Source of the DNA: Dermatobacter hominis
GTDB taxonomy: Bacteria > Actinomycetota > Acidimicrobiia > Acidimicrobiales > Microtrichaceae
DNA length: 64,000 nucleotides
Assembly (NCBI RefSeq): GCF_020715685.1
Contig: NZ_CP085840.1
Coordinates: forward strand, 2,790,001 to 2,854,000
Direction of reading: 5' to 3'
Below are positions 7,409 through 15,945 of the stretch, piece by piece (the stretch's first letter is position 1; each line of letters begins with the position of its first letter). The notes below the pieces were generated by a model. The model had not been told where the DNA came from. It searched no databases and worked only from the letters and a program-made list of their open reading frames with translations. The translations under genes were made by a program, and so were the position numbers.

Positions 7409-8245
7409 TCAGGCCGCGGTGCGGGCCTTCGACTCGGCGATGCAGAACACGCCGTAGACGAACAGGCCCAGGGCGATCGCCCAGAGCAGGATCGGCCCCC
7501 ACGACGTCCCCGCCAGCTCGAGCAGCGCCCCCGACGGTCCGGCGGCCTTCTCGGGCCGGTAGGCGATCGCCGCCTGGAGGAAGAACCAGCCGACCACCGC
7601 GATGACCAGCGCCCTTGCGGTGTAGCCGACCATGCCCAGCCGGACGATCCACGAGTGCTCGTCGGCGTCGAGGCGCTCCGCGAAGTGGCGCTGCAGCACC
7701 TGCTTGTAGAAGCTGAACACGGCGTACCCGATGATCCCCGCGCCGAGCAGCCCGACGAGCCAGCGGCCGGCCGGCAGGTCGAACATCGTGGACGCGGCCT
7801 CCTTCGACTTCTGGTCGCTCCCCGAGCCGCCGCCCCCGCCGGTGCCCTCGCCCGTCCAGTTCGAGATCGTCATGGTCAGCGTGGTGACCGCGAGCGAGAG
7901 GTAGATGACGGCGAGCACCGCGTACTTGAGGCGGTGCTGGGCGTCGCTGCCCTGGACCGGGTCGCCCATGAGCGCGCAGAGCACCCGCCAGGCCGCGAGC
8001 GCGAAGAGCGCCACCGTCAGGGCCACGAGCAGGAACTTGCCGAACGGCTGCTGCGCCAACCAGGCCACCGCCCCCTCGCCGGACGGGTCCTGCTCCTTCT
8101 CGCCCATCGCGATGCGGATGGCGAGCAGCCCGACGATCATGGCCACCACGCCCTGGCCGACCAGGCCGATGCGGCCCAGCGGCTCCTTCCAGTCCCTCGC
8201 CTTGTCCGCGACGGCGTGTCGACTCGAGCCCACTGCGTGCGTCAT
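7409..8245 (-). CDS. DUF1206 integral membrane protein
   Basis: 278 residues with about six hydrophobic helices arranged as three pairs, for example LVGQGVVAMIVGLLAIRIA, FLLVALTVALFALAAWRVL, YAVLAVIYLSLAVTTLT, WLVGLLGAGIIGYAVFSF and LVIAVVGWFFLQAAI. A Gly/Ser linker near residue 130 separates the second and third pairs. The internally repeated R-x-G-x-x-x-x-G motif (GRIGLVGQG, VRLGMVGYTAR) is typical of DUF1206. Function unknown; it acts in the cytoplasmic membrane. Divergent from the DUF3237 gene with a 92-base shared promoter interval. Confidence 0.85.
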   Translation of the reverse strand: MTHAVGSSRHAVADKARDWKEPLGRIGLVGQGVVAMIVGLLAIRIAMGEKEQDPSGEGAVAWLAQQPFGKFLLVALTVALFALAAWRVLCALMGDPVQGSDAQHRLKYAVLAVIYLSLAVTTLTMTISNWTGEGTGGGGGSGSDQKSKEAASTMFDLPAGRWLVGLLGAGIIGYAVFSFYKQVLQRHFAERLDADEHSWIVRLGMVGYTARALVIAVVGWFFLQAAIAYRPEKAAGPSGALLELAGTSWGPILLWAIALGLFVYGVFCIAESKARTAA

Positions 8246-8337
8246 GGGGATCTCATCCCCACTCGAGGGGTGGCGCAGTACCGGCGTCGTAGGCTCCGCG
8301 CAGCCGCGAGCGACGCGGTCCCGAACGGAGGTGCTCC

Positions 8338-8820
8338 ATGGACGCGACCGACCTGGCGGAGATCGGCGAGCCGCCGAAGCTCGTCCCGCTGCTCCGGCTG
8401 GAGGCGACGATCGGAGCGCCGGCCATGGCCATGACGCCGGTGGGGACCCGGGCCCCGGTCGCGGTGACCGGCGGGCGCTTCGCCGGCGATCGCCTGTCCG
8501 GCTCGGTGGTGCCGGGCGGCATCGACTGGCTGCTCATCGACGCCGCCGGCATCTGGCACGTGGACGTGTCCATGGTGCTGCAGATCGACGACGGCCCGGT
8601 CGTCGTCGTCCGCTACGAGGGCCGGATCCGACTGCCCGACGACGGGATGGAGCGGCTCCTCGGCGGCGGCTCGATCGCGCCGGACGAGATGTACTTCCGC
8701 ACGGCGCCCACCTTCGAGACCGAGCCGGGGCCCTACGAGTGGCTCAACTCCGTGCAGGCCGTCGGCGTGGGGTCCCTCGGACCGGGCACGGTCGCCTACG
8801 ACGTCTTCGAGGTCGCCTGA
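8338..8820 (+). CDS. DUF3237 family protein
   Basis: 160 residues. The DUF3237 barrel is seen from LVPLLRLEATIGAP, GGRFAGDRLSGSVVPGGIDWLL, VVVVRYEGRIRLPDD, MYFRTAPTFETEPGPYEWLNSVQAVGVGSL and the C-terminal VAYDVFEV. The family is soluble and functionally uncharacterised, frequently near catabolic genes. GGAGGT 8 bases upstream supports ATG 8338. TAGGCT at 8290-8295 is a possible -10. Its 3' end overlaps the convergent MFS gene by 25 bases. Confidence 0.85.
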   Translation: MDATDLAEIGEPPKLVPLLRLEATIGAPAMAMTPVGTRAPVAVTGGRFAGDRLSGSVVPGGIDWLLIDAAGIWHVDVSMVLQIDDGPVVVVRYEGRIRLPDDGMERLLGGGSIAPDEMYFRTAPTFETEPGPYEWLNSVQAVGVGSLGPGTVAYDVFEVA

Positions 8821-10256
8821 CGGAGCGGCGGGGCGGCGACCGGGCAGCAGAAGCCCTCGACCGGCTCGGGCGTCGGCGCCGCCCTGCGGTCGCGGATCGT
8901 CAGCCAGGCCAGGACGCCACCCGCTGCTGACAGGGCGGCGCAGATCACCATCGACTGGCGGAACCCGTCGGTCATCGCCGACGGCACGTAGAAGTCGTCG
9001 CCCGTCAGACCGGTCAGGCCGGGCAGCACGGCGACGGCGAGCAGGCCGCCCATCCGGGCCACGGCGTTGTTGATGCCGGATCCGACCCCGGCGTGCTCGT
9101 CACCCGCCGCCGCCAGCACGGTCGCGGTGATCGGGGCGACGAGGATCACGAGCCCGATCGCCACGACCAGCACACCGGGGAGGATGTGCGTCAGGTAGCG
9201 GTCGCCCGGGACGACCCGGGAGAGCATGAGCAGGCCTACGCCGACCACGACCGGCCCGACGGTGAGGGGGATGCGAACCCCGATCCGCTCCGACAGGGCC
9301 CCCGAGCGCGCCGACAGCAGCAGCATCAGGATCGTCTCGGGCAGGGACGCAGCCCCTGCCTCGACCGGTGAGTAGCCGAGCGAGATCTGCAGGAACGATG
9401 CGAAGAGGAAGAAGAAGCCGCCGACCGCGGCGTAGACGAGGAACGTCACCGCGTTCCCGGCGCTGAACTGCCGGGAGCGGAACATCCCGAGCGGCAGCAT
9501 GGGCGCCGGCACCCTCGACTCGACCACGAGGAACGCCGCCAGCGCGACCACGCCGGCCACGCCCGCCGCGGTCGCCAGGCCCTCGGCGCCGACGCCGCCG
9601 GTCAGCCAGAACGTCACGCCGGCGAGCCCGACCGCCGCCAGCGCCGCGCCCAGGACGTCGACGCCGCGCACGGCGTCGGGGTCACTCGTCTCGGGGACGT
9701 GCCGGCGACCGGCGAGGAACGTGAACAGCCCGATCGGCAGGTTCAGGAGGAAGATGGCGCGCCACGACACCGCCGCGATCAGCACGCCCCCCACGAGCGG
9801 CCCGATCGCGGCGGCGACGCCCGTGAGCCCCGACCACGCGCCGATGGCACGGGCCCGGTCCCCGGGGCGGATCGACGCCTGGATGATCGCGAGGCTGCCC
9901 GGCGTGAGCAGCGCCGCGCCCCCGCCCTGCACGACGCGGGCCGCGATCAGCAGGCCCGTGTCGGGAGCGACCGCGCACAGCACCGAGGCGGCGCAGAACA
10001 CCACCACGCCGACCTCGAACACCCGACGTCGCCCGTAGGTGTCCCCCAGCGCGCCGCCGACCAGGATCAGCGCGACGAGCGACAGCAGGTAGCCGGTGGT
10101 GACCCACTGGAGCGAGCTGGTGTCGGCACCCAGGTCCCGGCCGATGTCGGGCATGGCGATGCTGAGCACCGTCGAGTCGAGGAACGCCATGCTCGACCCC
10201 GCCACGGTCACGGCGACGATCCAGCGCCCAGAGCCGGAGGACAGCGCGCTCGTCAT
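8796..10256 (-). CDS. MFS drug-resistance transporter, 14-helix DHA2 type
   Basis: 486 residues with about 14 membrane helices. Motifs seen are MAFLDSTVLSIAMPDIGRDL (helix 1 with the D-x-T-x-V-x-x-A-x-P signature of the EmrB/QacA subfamily), LGDTYGRRRVFEVG (motif A in loop 2-3) and GPLVGGVL (motif C, antiporter signature). A proton-coupled exporter of small hydrophobic molecules is expected. Its ATG overlaps the stop of the LLM oxidoreductase by 4 bases, and that gene overlaps the NTF2-like gene likewise, so the three are one translationally coupled operon. That suggests a joint role in modifying and exporting a small molecule, which is inference. Confidence 0.9.
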   Translation of the reverse strand: MTSALSSGSGRWIVAVTVAGSSMAFLDSTVLSIAMPDIGRDLGADTSSLQWVTTGYLLSLVALILVGGALGDTYGRRRVFEVGVVVFCAASVLCAVAPDTGLLIAARVVQGGGAALLTPGSLAIIQASIRPGDRARAIGAWSGLTGVAAAIGPLVGGVLIAAVSWRAIFLLNLPIGLFTFLAGRRHVPETSDPDAVRGVDVLGAALAAVGLAGVTFWLTGGVGAEGLATAAGVAGVVALAAFLVVESRVPAPMLPLGMFRSRQFSAGNAVTFLVYAAVGGFFFLFASFLQISLGYSPVEAGAASLPETILMLLLSARSGALSERIGVRIPLTVGPVVVGVGLLMLSRVVPGDRYLTHILPGVLVVAIGLVILVAPITATVLAAAGDEHAGVGSGINNAVARMGGLLAVAVLPGLTGLTGDDFYVPSAMTDGFRQSMVICAALSAAGGVLAWLTIRDRRAAPTPEPVEGFCCPVAAPPLRQATSKTS

Positions 10257-11233
10257 CGGGCCGACCCCGGCACCGTGGCGGCGACCGGCGGCCGACCGGT
10301 CGCCACCCGGAACGCTCCCACGACCTCGACCAGCCGCTCGCGGGCCGCGTCGGCGTCGGCCGGCAGCCGCAACGAGGCGCGGAGGTCGGTCACCCCCGCC
10401 GCGACCAGCTCGGGGACCGTCGCCATGGCCCCGTCGACGCCGAGGCCGTCGGGTCCGTCGATCGCCAGGCGCCCGACGACCTCCAGCCCGGCCGGGTCGT
10501 AGCCGGCCTGCTCGAGCGCCGCTCGCATCCGGCCGGCGGCGGCGATCGGGTCGGCGGCGTCGTCGCCCCAGGGGATCCACCCGTGGCCGAAGCGGCCGAG
10601 GCGCTCGACGACGCGGGGTCCGATGCGGCCGCTGACCCAGACGGGCACGCCCCCGGGCTGCACGGGCTTGGGCATCTGGTGGATGCCGTCGAACGTCAGG
10701 GTGGGTCCGGAGTGCCGGGCGCGCTGCTGGGTCCACAGCGCCTCCAGCACCTCCAGGCTCTCGTCGAGCAGCCGGCCCCGGCGGCCGAAGTCCAGACCGG
10801 CGGCCTCGTACTCCTCGCGCTGCCAGCCGACCCCGACGCCGAGGTCGAGGCGGCCGCCCGAGAGCACGTCGAGCGTCGCGGCGGTCTTGGCGAGCACGGC
10901 GGGCCGGCGCAGCGCGGCGATGAGGATGTTGGTCCCGAGGCGGATCGTGCTCGTCCGGCCGGCGACGACGGCGAGCGTGGTGAGCGGCTCCAGCCAGTGG
11001 CCGTCGGGCCCGGTCGGCTGCACGCCGCCCGCGGTGCCGCCCAGCTCCGGGCGGCCGTAGGCCTCGAGGTCCTCGCCGAAGGCGACGTGGTCCGACACCA
11101 CGAGGCGGTCGACGCCGACCTCGTCGAGCAGCTGCGCCCGCTCGAGGGCGTGGGACCAGCCGCCCGGGTCCTCGGCCGAGAACGTCACGAGCGTCATCGA
11201 CAGCCGGGGCACGGGTTCGGGGCGGTCGCTCAC
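10253..11233 (-). CDS. LLM-class F420-dependent oxidoreductase
   Basis: 326 residues forming a luciferase-like TIM barrel: GVDRLVVSDHVAFGEDL, LEPLTTLAVVAGRTSTIRLGTNI, RRPAVLAKTAATLDVLSGGRLDLGVGVGWQREEYEAAGLDF, then FDGIHQMPKPVQ and PVWVSGR. This pattern belongs to TIGR03619-type F420-dependent enzymes, which reduce or oxidise diverse substrates with F420H2 or flavin. It is the middle gene of a three-gene operon with 4-base overlaps at both ends. The substrate cannot be told. Confidence 0.85.
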   Translation of the reverse strand: MSDRPEPVPRLSMTLVTFSAEDPGGWSHALERAQLLDEVGVDRLVVSDHVAFGEDLEAYGRPELGGTAGGVQPTGPDGHWLEPLTTLAVVAGRTSTIRLGTNILIAALRRPAVLAKTAATLDVLSGGRLDLGVGVGWQREEYEAAGLDFGRRGRLLDESLEVLEALWTQQRARHSGPTLTFDGIHQMPKPVQPGGVPVWVSGRIGPRVVERLGRFGHGWIPWGDDAADPIAAAGRMRAALEQAGYDPAGLEVVGRLAIDGPDGLGVDGAMATVPELVAAGVTDLRASLRLPADADAARERLVEVVGAFRVATGRPPVAATVPGSAR

Positions 11234-11715
11234 GTCGCGTGCTCCTGGTCGGTCGGTCGGTCGGTGCGCGCCGGGACCGGCACCTCGGTGGTGAAGCGCA
11301 CCTCCACCGTGCGGGCCGAGATGCGCCAGCCGTGCTCGTCGCCCCGGTAGCGGTCGAGGTAGCGGACGTGCTGCACCCGGTCGACGGCGTCGTCGCCCGG
11401 CGTCCCGACGTGGTGGTGGGCCTGGCAGAGGACCTCGCCCTCGGCCGTGTCGGCGTCGACCATGCGGTAGCGGGCCTGGCCGAGCAGGTGGAAGGTCACC
11501 GGGTAGCGCTCGCGGAGCACGGCCGGGATCCCGGCGATGGCGTCGACGCCGTCGCGGGAGCGCTCCGAGCCGACCACGAGGTCCCGCACCGTCAGCGTGG
11601 CGTCGTCGGTGAACAGCTGCCGGAGCGCGTCGGCGTCACGGCCGTCCACCGCGGCGGCGTAGTCGGCCGCCAGGGCCCGCAGCCGCTCGCAGGTCACCGG
11701 ATCGGGATCGACCAC
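11230..11715 (-). CDS. SnoaL/NTF2-like family protein
   Basis: 161 residues from GTG 11715, chosen because GGAG stands 9-12 bases before it; the longer frame to 11772 adds residues with no similarity. A cone-shaped NTF2 fold is recognised from RALAADYAAAVDGRDADALRQLFTDDATLTV, HLLGQARYRMVDADTAEGEVLCQAHH and HGWRISARTVEVRF. Relatives include polyketide cyclases, ketosteroid isomerases and non-catalytic binding proteins. First gene of the operon with the LLM oxidoreductase and MFS exporter. Confidence 0.8.
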   Translation of the reverse strand: MVDPDPVTCERLRALAADYAAAVDGRDADALRQLFTDDATLTVRDLVVGSERSRDGVDAIAGIPAVLRERYPVTFHLLGQARYRMVDADTAEGEVLCQAHHHVGTPGDDAVDRVQHVRYLDRYRGDEHGWRISARTVEVRFTTEVPVPARTDRPTDQEHAT

Positions 11716-11788
11716 CGCACCCCCTCGCTCCGGCGGGTGGACCCCGCCAGACCTGACGGTAGGCGACGGCACCGACCCGGGTCGGCGG

Positions 11789-12298
11789 TCAGCGGTCGCG
11801 GGTCATCCCGTCGATGGCCACGGCGATCGCCAGGACGAGCGCCGGGTCGGTCTCGCCGAACACCTCGACCCCGTACGACTCCCGGACGCGGAACCAGCGC
11901 TTGGAGACCTCGGCGACCTTCGTGCCGTCCTGCTCGATCTCGTACTCGTGGTCGACGACGTTGCCGTGCGCGGAGAGGTCGGCCTGCCCGTCGAGCTCGA
12001 TCTTGAAGTGGTCGCGCAGCCCGATGATCCGCTTGGTCACGGTCGCGCTGCGCCCGCGGACCTCGAGGTGCATCTTGTCCCGGAGCGTCAGCTTCCGCTC
12101 CTTGATCTCGGCCACCTCGGCGCCGGTCGCGTCCTGCAGGATCCACGTGTCGCGGACCCGCATCGCCTTGCCGTCGACGTGGAAGGCCTTCTGGCCCGAC
12201 TCGTCGGTGATCCAGGAGTCGTCGCCGATCGCGATCAGCTCCTCGCGCATCTCGAAGCGACGGACCGGTCGGTCGTCGTGGTGTCGCAGCAGTCCCAT
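11789..12298 (-). CDS. LURP-one/scramblase-like domain protein
   Basis: 169 residues. The tubby/LOR-type beta barrel is suggested by RRFEMREELIAIGDDSWITDESGQKAFHVDGKAMRVRDTWILQDATGAEVAEI, then KRIIGLRDHFKIELDG and VAEVSKRWFRVRESYGVEVF. The final helix ALVLAIAVAIDGM matches the central C-terminal helix of the fold. Bacterial members (YxjI-like) are cytoplasmic and uncharacterised. ATG 12298 is preceded by GGGAGGTG. The open frame continues to 12640 but that part is antisense to the methyltransferase end. Confidence 0.8.
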   Translation of the reverse strand: MGLLRHHDDRPVRRFEMREELIAIGDDSWITDESGQKAFHVDGKAMRVRDTWILQDATGAEVAEIKERKLTLRDKMHLEVRGRSATVTKRIIGLRDHFKIELDGQADLSAHGNVVDHEYEIEQDGTKVAEVSKRWFRVRESYGVEVFGETDPALVLAIAVAIDGMTRDR

Positions 12299-12438
12299 CG
12301 GTGGGCACCTCCCGTCGTGGACCCCCATCTTCGGCGCGCGCGGCCGCCGGCGCGGCGCGGACGGCGACGGATGTCGCAGCGGGCAGGGCGACGGGCGCGG
12401 GGTCGGCGGCGCCCCGGCCCCCCTCACGCCCTGGCCCG

Positions 12439-13203
12439 TCACCCGAGGTGCGCAACCCAGACGTCCTCGGCCGGCCACCGCCCGGCCCAGTCCGCGGTCA
12501 CGATCTCGTACCAGTCGGGATCCCCGGAGCCCTCGGGCGGTGCCAGCTCGTGGAGTGCGTCCACGACGAACCCCGCCGCGCCGAGGATCCGGATCCAGTC
12601 GCCGTGGGCGGGGTGGTGCTCGACTCCGCCGCCGGGCCACGTCACGCGCCGCACGTCGGCCCGGCCCCTGAGCAGGCGGTCACCGGCCGGTCCCGCGTCC
12701 TCGGGCACGCACATCGCGGCCAGCGGGCTGTTGGTCAGCAGGACGAGCCGGCCACCGGGGCGGAGGAGCCGGGCCGCCTCGGGGATCCAGCGCTCCGGAT
12801 CGCACCACGGTCCGGCGCCGTACTCGCTGAGCACGAGGTCCGCGCAGCCGTCCCGCAGCGGCACGCGCTCGCCGTCGGCCTCGACGAGCGGGAACCTCGG
12901 CCCCCACCGGGCCTGGCACCGGGCCGCGGTCGCGAGCTGGGCCGGGCTCAGGTCCACCGCCACGGGCCGGGCCCCCTGGCGGGCCAGCCACGCCGACACG
13001 TAGGCCGTCCCGGCGCCCAGCTCCACGACGTCGAGCCGGGCGAGGTCGCCGCCGCCCAGCAGCCCGAGCCCCGACTCGGGCAGCCGGAACAGCCCCCAGG
13101 TCAGGTCCGTGGCGTTCCAGCGCCGCTCGGCGTCGACGTCGGTGAACTGCGCGTTCACCTGCGCCCACACGTCGCGGTTGCGCGCGATCGGGTCCACCTC
13201 CAC
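12439..13203 (-). CDS. SAM-dependent methyltransferase, class I
   Basis: 254 residues. The Rossmann methyltransferase motifs are seen: VVELGAGTAYVSAWLARQGA (motif I, SAM-binding), PVAVDLSPAQLATA, ADGERVPLRDGCADLVLSEY (motif II region) and RLLRPGGRLVLLTNSP. This resembles the Methyltransf_11/25 group acting on small molecules; the substrate is unknown. GTG 13203 is chosen where similarity starts (VDPIARNRDVWAQVNAQF). It diverges from the permease gene at 13251 with only 47 bases between. Confidence 0.85.
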   Translation of the reverse strand: MEVDPIARNRDVWAQVNAQFTDVDAERRWNATDLTWGLFRLPESGLGLLGGGDLARLDVVELGAGTAYVSAWLARQGARPVAVDLSPAQLATAARCQARWGPRFPLVEADGERVPLRDGCADLVLSEYGAGPWCDPERWIPEAARLLRPGGRLVLLTNSPLAAMCVPEDAGPAGDRLLRGRADVRRVTWPGGGVEHHPAHGDWIRILGAAGFVVDALHELAPPEGSGDPDWYEIVTADWAGRWPAEDVWVAHLG

Positions 13204-13250
13204 GCCCCCAATCGTGGCGTCGGGCCGGCCGGAGGGGAAGATGGCGGGCC

Positions 13251-14357
13251 GTGGGACACGTCGGCCAGGACCTCCTCGACACCGCGCCGGCCCTCGCGTT
13301 CCTCTGCCTCGGCGTCCCCTACGCCGCACTTCTCGACCGGCTCGGCACCTTCGACGCCGCGGTCGCCTGGCTGGCGGCGCGGCGCGCCGCCGTCCGCACG
13401 GGGCTGCTCTGGGCGGTCGCCGCCGCGGTCACCGCCCTGCTGAACCTCGACACGACGATCGTCCTCCTCACGCCCATCGCCGTCCGGCTGGCGCGGCGCA
13501 GCGACCACGACCCCGTGATCGTCGCCGCCGTGCCGCTGCTGCTGTCGGGGCTGGCGTCGTCGTTCCTTCCCGTGTCGAACCTGACGACGCTGATCGCCCA
13601 GGGCCGGACGGGGTTGAGCACGACCGACGTGCTCGTCCACCTCGGACCGGCGAGCCTGTCCGCCGTGCTCGTCGGGTGGATCGTCTTCCGGGCCCGGGCC
13701 CCGCGGGCGCTGGTGCTCGCCGGTTCGAGACCGGTGCCGGTCGGCGCGACGGCGGACGGCGACGGTCGGTCGCGACCGCCGTCGGCGCCCGCGGTGGAGC
13801 GGTCCGCGCTCACCGTCGGGGGTGCGGCGGTCGTCGCGACCGTCGTCGGGTTCGTGCTCGGTGCGGCGATCGGGATCGAGCCGTGGACGGTCCTGCTCGT
13901 CGTCGACGCCGCGCTCGTCGTGCACCTTCGTTGGTTGCCGTGGCGCGACGTGCCCCTCGGCACGGCGGCCGCGGTCGGCGCGCTCGTCGCGCTCGTGGCC
14001 GCGCTCGGCGTCTCGCCCGGTTCGTGGATGGCGGGCGACGGCACCGGCCCCGTAGCGGTCTCGGCGGGCACCGCGGCCGGGCTGGCGAACCTCCTGAACA
14101 ACCTCCCGGCGACCGTCGTCGGGTTCGGGTCGGTCACCTCGATGGGCGACGGATCCTGGGGCTGGCTGTGGGGGGTGAACGCGGGCTCGTTGCTGCTGCC
14201 ATGGGGCACGTTGGCGACGATCCTCTGGTGGCGGGTGCTCCGCGGCGAGGGCGTCGCGCTCGACCTCCGCCGCTACCTCGCGACCGTCGTCCCCGTCGCG
14301 GTCCCCGCGTTCCTCGCCGGGACCGCGGTGCTGCTCGCGACGCTCGCCGTCGCCTGA
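13251..14357 (+). CDS. ArsB/SLC13-type ion transporter
   Basis: 368 residues with about 10 hydrophobic helices. ALLNLDTTIVLLTPIAVRLA and SSFLPVSNLTTLIA correspond to the repeated signature re-entrant regions of the ion transporter superfamily, and GLANLLNNLPATVVGF is the second copy. Members move arsenite, anions or Na+/H+. It is shorter than typical ArsB (about 420). There is no ArsR or ArsC neighbour, so arsenite is not supported by context. GTG start with GGAGGGGAAG about 11 bases upstream. Confidence 0.75.
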   Translation: MGHVGQDLLDTAPALAFLCLGVPYAALLDRLGTFDAAVAWLAARRAAVRTGLLWAVAAAVTALLNLDTTIVLLTPIAVRLARRSDHDPVIVAAVPLLLSGLASSFLPVSNLTTLIAQGRTGLSTTDVLVHLGPASLSAVLVGWIVFRARAPRALVLAGSRPVPVGATADGDGRSRPPSAPAVERSALTVGGAAVVATVVGFVLGAAIGIEPWTVLLVVDAALVVHLRWLPWRDVPLGTAAAVGALVALVAALGVSPGSWMAGDGTGPVAVSAGTAAGLANLLNNLPATVVGFGSVTSMGDGSWGWLWGVNAGSLLLPWGTLATILWWRVLRGEGVALDLRRYLATVVPVAVPAFLAGTAVLLATLAVA

Positions 14358-14384
14358 TCACCGGGAGCGGGGCGCGCCGGATCG

Positions 14385-14891
14385 TCAGCTCGGGAGCGCC
14401 CACGCGGCGACGGTGTCGTACCGCGCGCCGTCGGGGTCCAGCCGGCTGCGGACGAGCGCGACCTCGTCCACCCGGAACCGACCGTCGACCATGGCCCCCA
14501 GCGCCGGCGGCATCCGTGCGTCCCGCTTGACCCTCGCGATCGTCAGGTGGCCGTGGAACGGCCGCCGGGGCGGCGGCTCCCCGATCGACCGGGTCGCGGC
14601 GGTGACGCGGGCCGCCAGCTCCTCGAGCCCGCCGACCGGCACGACCAGCGCCCGCTCGCCGATCACGTCCACCGCGGGGCCGAGGCGGGCGGTCGCCGAG
14701 GGCAGCTCGACGTCGTCCATCGCCGCCTCGACCTCGTCGACCCGGGCCTCGCCGAAGAAGCGCAGGGTGATGTGCCACCGATCCGGTGGGACGAAGCGCA
14801 CGCCCCGCTGGTCCTTCCGGCGGAGCGTCATCAGCTCCTCGACGACATCGTCGGGGGGCCAGACGGCGAGGAACAGCCGGGCCGTGCTCAT
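14385..14891 (-). CDS. thpR: RNA 2',3'-cyclic phosphodiesterase
   Basis: 168 residues of the 2H phosphoesterase family. The two catalytic H-x-T-x motifs are present: HITL (in DRWHITLRFFGE) and HLTI (in PFHGHLTIARVKR), with the N-terminal RLFLAVWPPDDV strand typical of ThpR/LigT. The enzyme opens 2',3'-cyclic phosphates to 2'-phosphates at RNA ends. Convergent with the permease gene with 27 bases between. Confidence 0.9.
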   Translation of the reverse strand: MSTARLFLAVWPPDDVVEELMTLRRKDQRGVRFVPPDRWHITLRFFGEARVDEVEAAMDDVELPSATARLGPAVDVIGERALVVPVGGLEELAARVTAATRSIGEPPPRRPFHGHLTIARVKRDARMPPALGAMVDGRFRVDEVALVRSRLDPDGARYDTVAAWALPS

Positions 14892-14964
14892 GACCCCAGT
14901 CAACCGCCGACCGGCCGGTGTGCGGCGGGCGGTGGGCCCGGACCGCCTTCCCCGCACGTCGCCC

Positions 14965-14995
14965 TTGACCTCAAGCGAACTTGAACTCCTACGGT
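14965..14995 (+). promoter_or_regulatory. MerR/SoxR-type promoter with 19-base spacer
   Basis: TTGACC (14965-14970) and TACGGT (14990-14995) are separated by 19 bases, the over-long spacing typical of MerR-family targets. Between them lies TCAAG-CGAA-CTTGA (14971-14984), matching the core of the SoxR-type box CCTCAAGTTAACTTGAGG. The start codon follows 6 bases after the -10, so the transcript is probably leaderless. Confidence 0.65.
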
Positions 14996-15001
14996 CGGGG
15001 C

Positions 15002-15910
15002 ATGACCACGACGACCACCTCCACCACCAGCGCCCAGACCCTCGACCGGCTGCTCGACCGCGAGCTCGACCGGTCGCCGCACGCCCGCGGCGGGTTCATC
15101 TCCCACCTCGCCATGGGCCTCACCGCGGCGGCCCGGCTGGGGGCCGACCCCGACGAGCTGGACGCGCTGTTCGTGGACTGGACGAGCGGCGACTTCCTGA
15201 TCGGGCGCGATCGCCCTCCCGAGCTGGTGCCGCTGTCGGACGAGGTCGCCCGTCACGGCGCCACCGCGATCGTGCGCGAGTGGCTCCCGCACCTGATCGG
15301 CCACCCGGGCGCGCAGTTCTTCCACGCGGTCATCCGGCTCGACCTCGCCCTCGACGCCGACCACCCGGGTCAGATCGCCAACGCGCTCCTCAACTGGGGA
15401 GCCGACGCCACGCCCCCGGCCCCGGGCCCGGACGGCGACGGCGACCTCGACGTCGCGGAGGTCATGGCGCGCGTCGCGGCGGGGGACCGCGACGCGCTCC
15501 ACGACCTGCGGGCCGACGACGACCTGCTCGACCAGGTGGCGGCCTGGGTCGCGTCGGTGCACGACGACCCCCACGACTTCGGGACGCTGCACTTCGTCAC
15601 GGGGACGCGGGCGGTCCGGGCGGTGGCGCCGTACCTCGACGACGACGACCGGCGCGAGCTCGGGCTGCGCACGGTCCAGGCCCTCATCGGCTTCACCGAC
15701 CGGTTCGGCCCCTCGACGCCGCCCCCGGCCGACGAGCTCGACCGCCGGCGCGCCACGAGCGTCCCGGACTGGGGCGAGCTCGGACGGCTCGCGATCGCGT
15801 CGGGCGACCCCCACGTCGTGAAGCTGACGTACGCGTGCCGCCTCGAGGAGGCCGCCACCGGCGATCCCCTCCTCCGGTGGGTGGCCGCCCGCCAGAACCG
15901 GGCCGCCTGA
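15002..15910 (+). CDS. questin-oxidase-like (DUF4243) protein
   Basis: 302 residues. Similarity to the questin oxidase family is inferred from ARGGFISHLAMGLTAAARLGAD, LPHLIGHPGAQFFHAVIRLDLALD, ANALLNWGADATPP and DFGTLHFVTGTRAV, with several His conserved in the expected helical repeats. The fungal namesake opens an anthraquinone ring with NADPH and O2; bacterial members are uncharacterised. ATG 15002 lies directly after a MerR-type promoter. It converges on a quinone-reductase-like gene across a shared terminator. Regulation by a redox or quinone sensor is inference; no merR gene is in the window. Confidence 0.65.
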   Translation: MTTTTTSTTSAQTLDRLLDRELDRSPHARGGFISHLAMGLTAAARLGADPDELDALFVDWTSGDFLIGRDRPPELVPLSDEVARHGATAIVREWLPHLIGHPGAQFFHAVIRLDLALDADHPGQIANALLNWGADATPPAPGPDGDGDLDVAEVMARVAAGDRDALHDLRADDDLLDQVAAWVASVHDDPHDFGTLHFVTGTRAVRAVAPYLDDDDRRELGLRTVQALIGFTDRFGPSTPPPADELDRRRATSVPDWGELGRLAIASGDPHVVKLTYACRLEEAATGDPLLRWVAARQNRAA

Positions 15911-15945
15911 GCCGGTCGGCGCCCGGATCGCGGCGCCGACCGGCT
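15910..15945. terminator. bidirectional terminator hairpin
   Basis: A perfect 14-base stem, AGCCGGTCGGCGCC (15910-15923) with GGCGCCGACCGGCT (15932-15945), and an 8-base loop. It includes the last base of the TGA of the questin-oxidase-like gene and reaches the stop of the opposing dehydrogenase, so it serves both genes. Confidence 0.75.

Noticed and set aside
13251-14357. Dedicated arsenite efflux pump
   Set aside because: Similarity is only to the broad ion transporter superfamily; no arsenic regulator or reductase is nearby.
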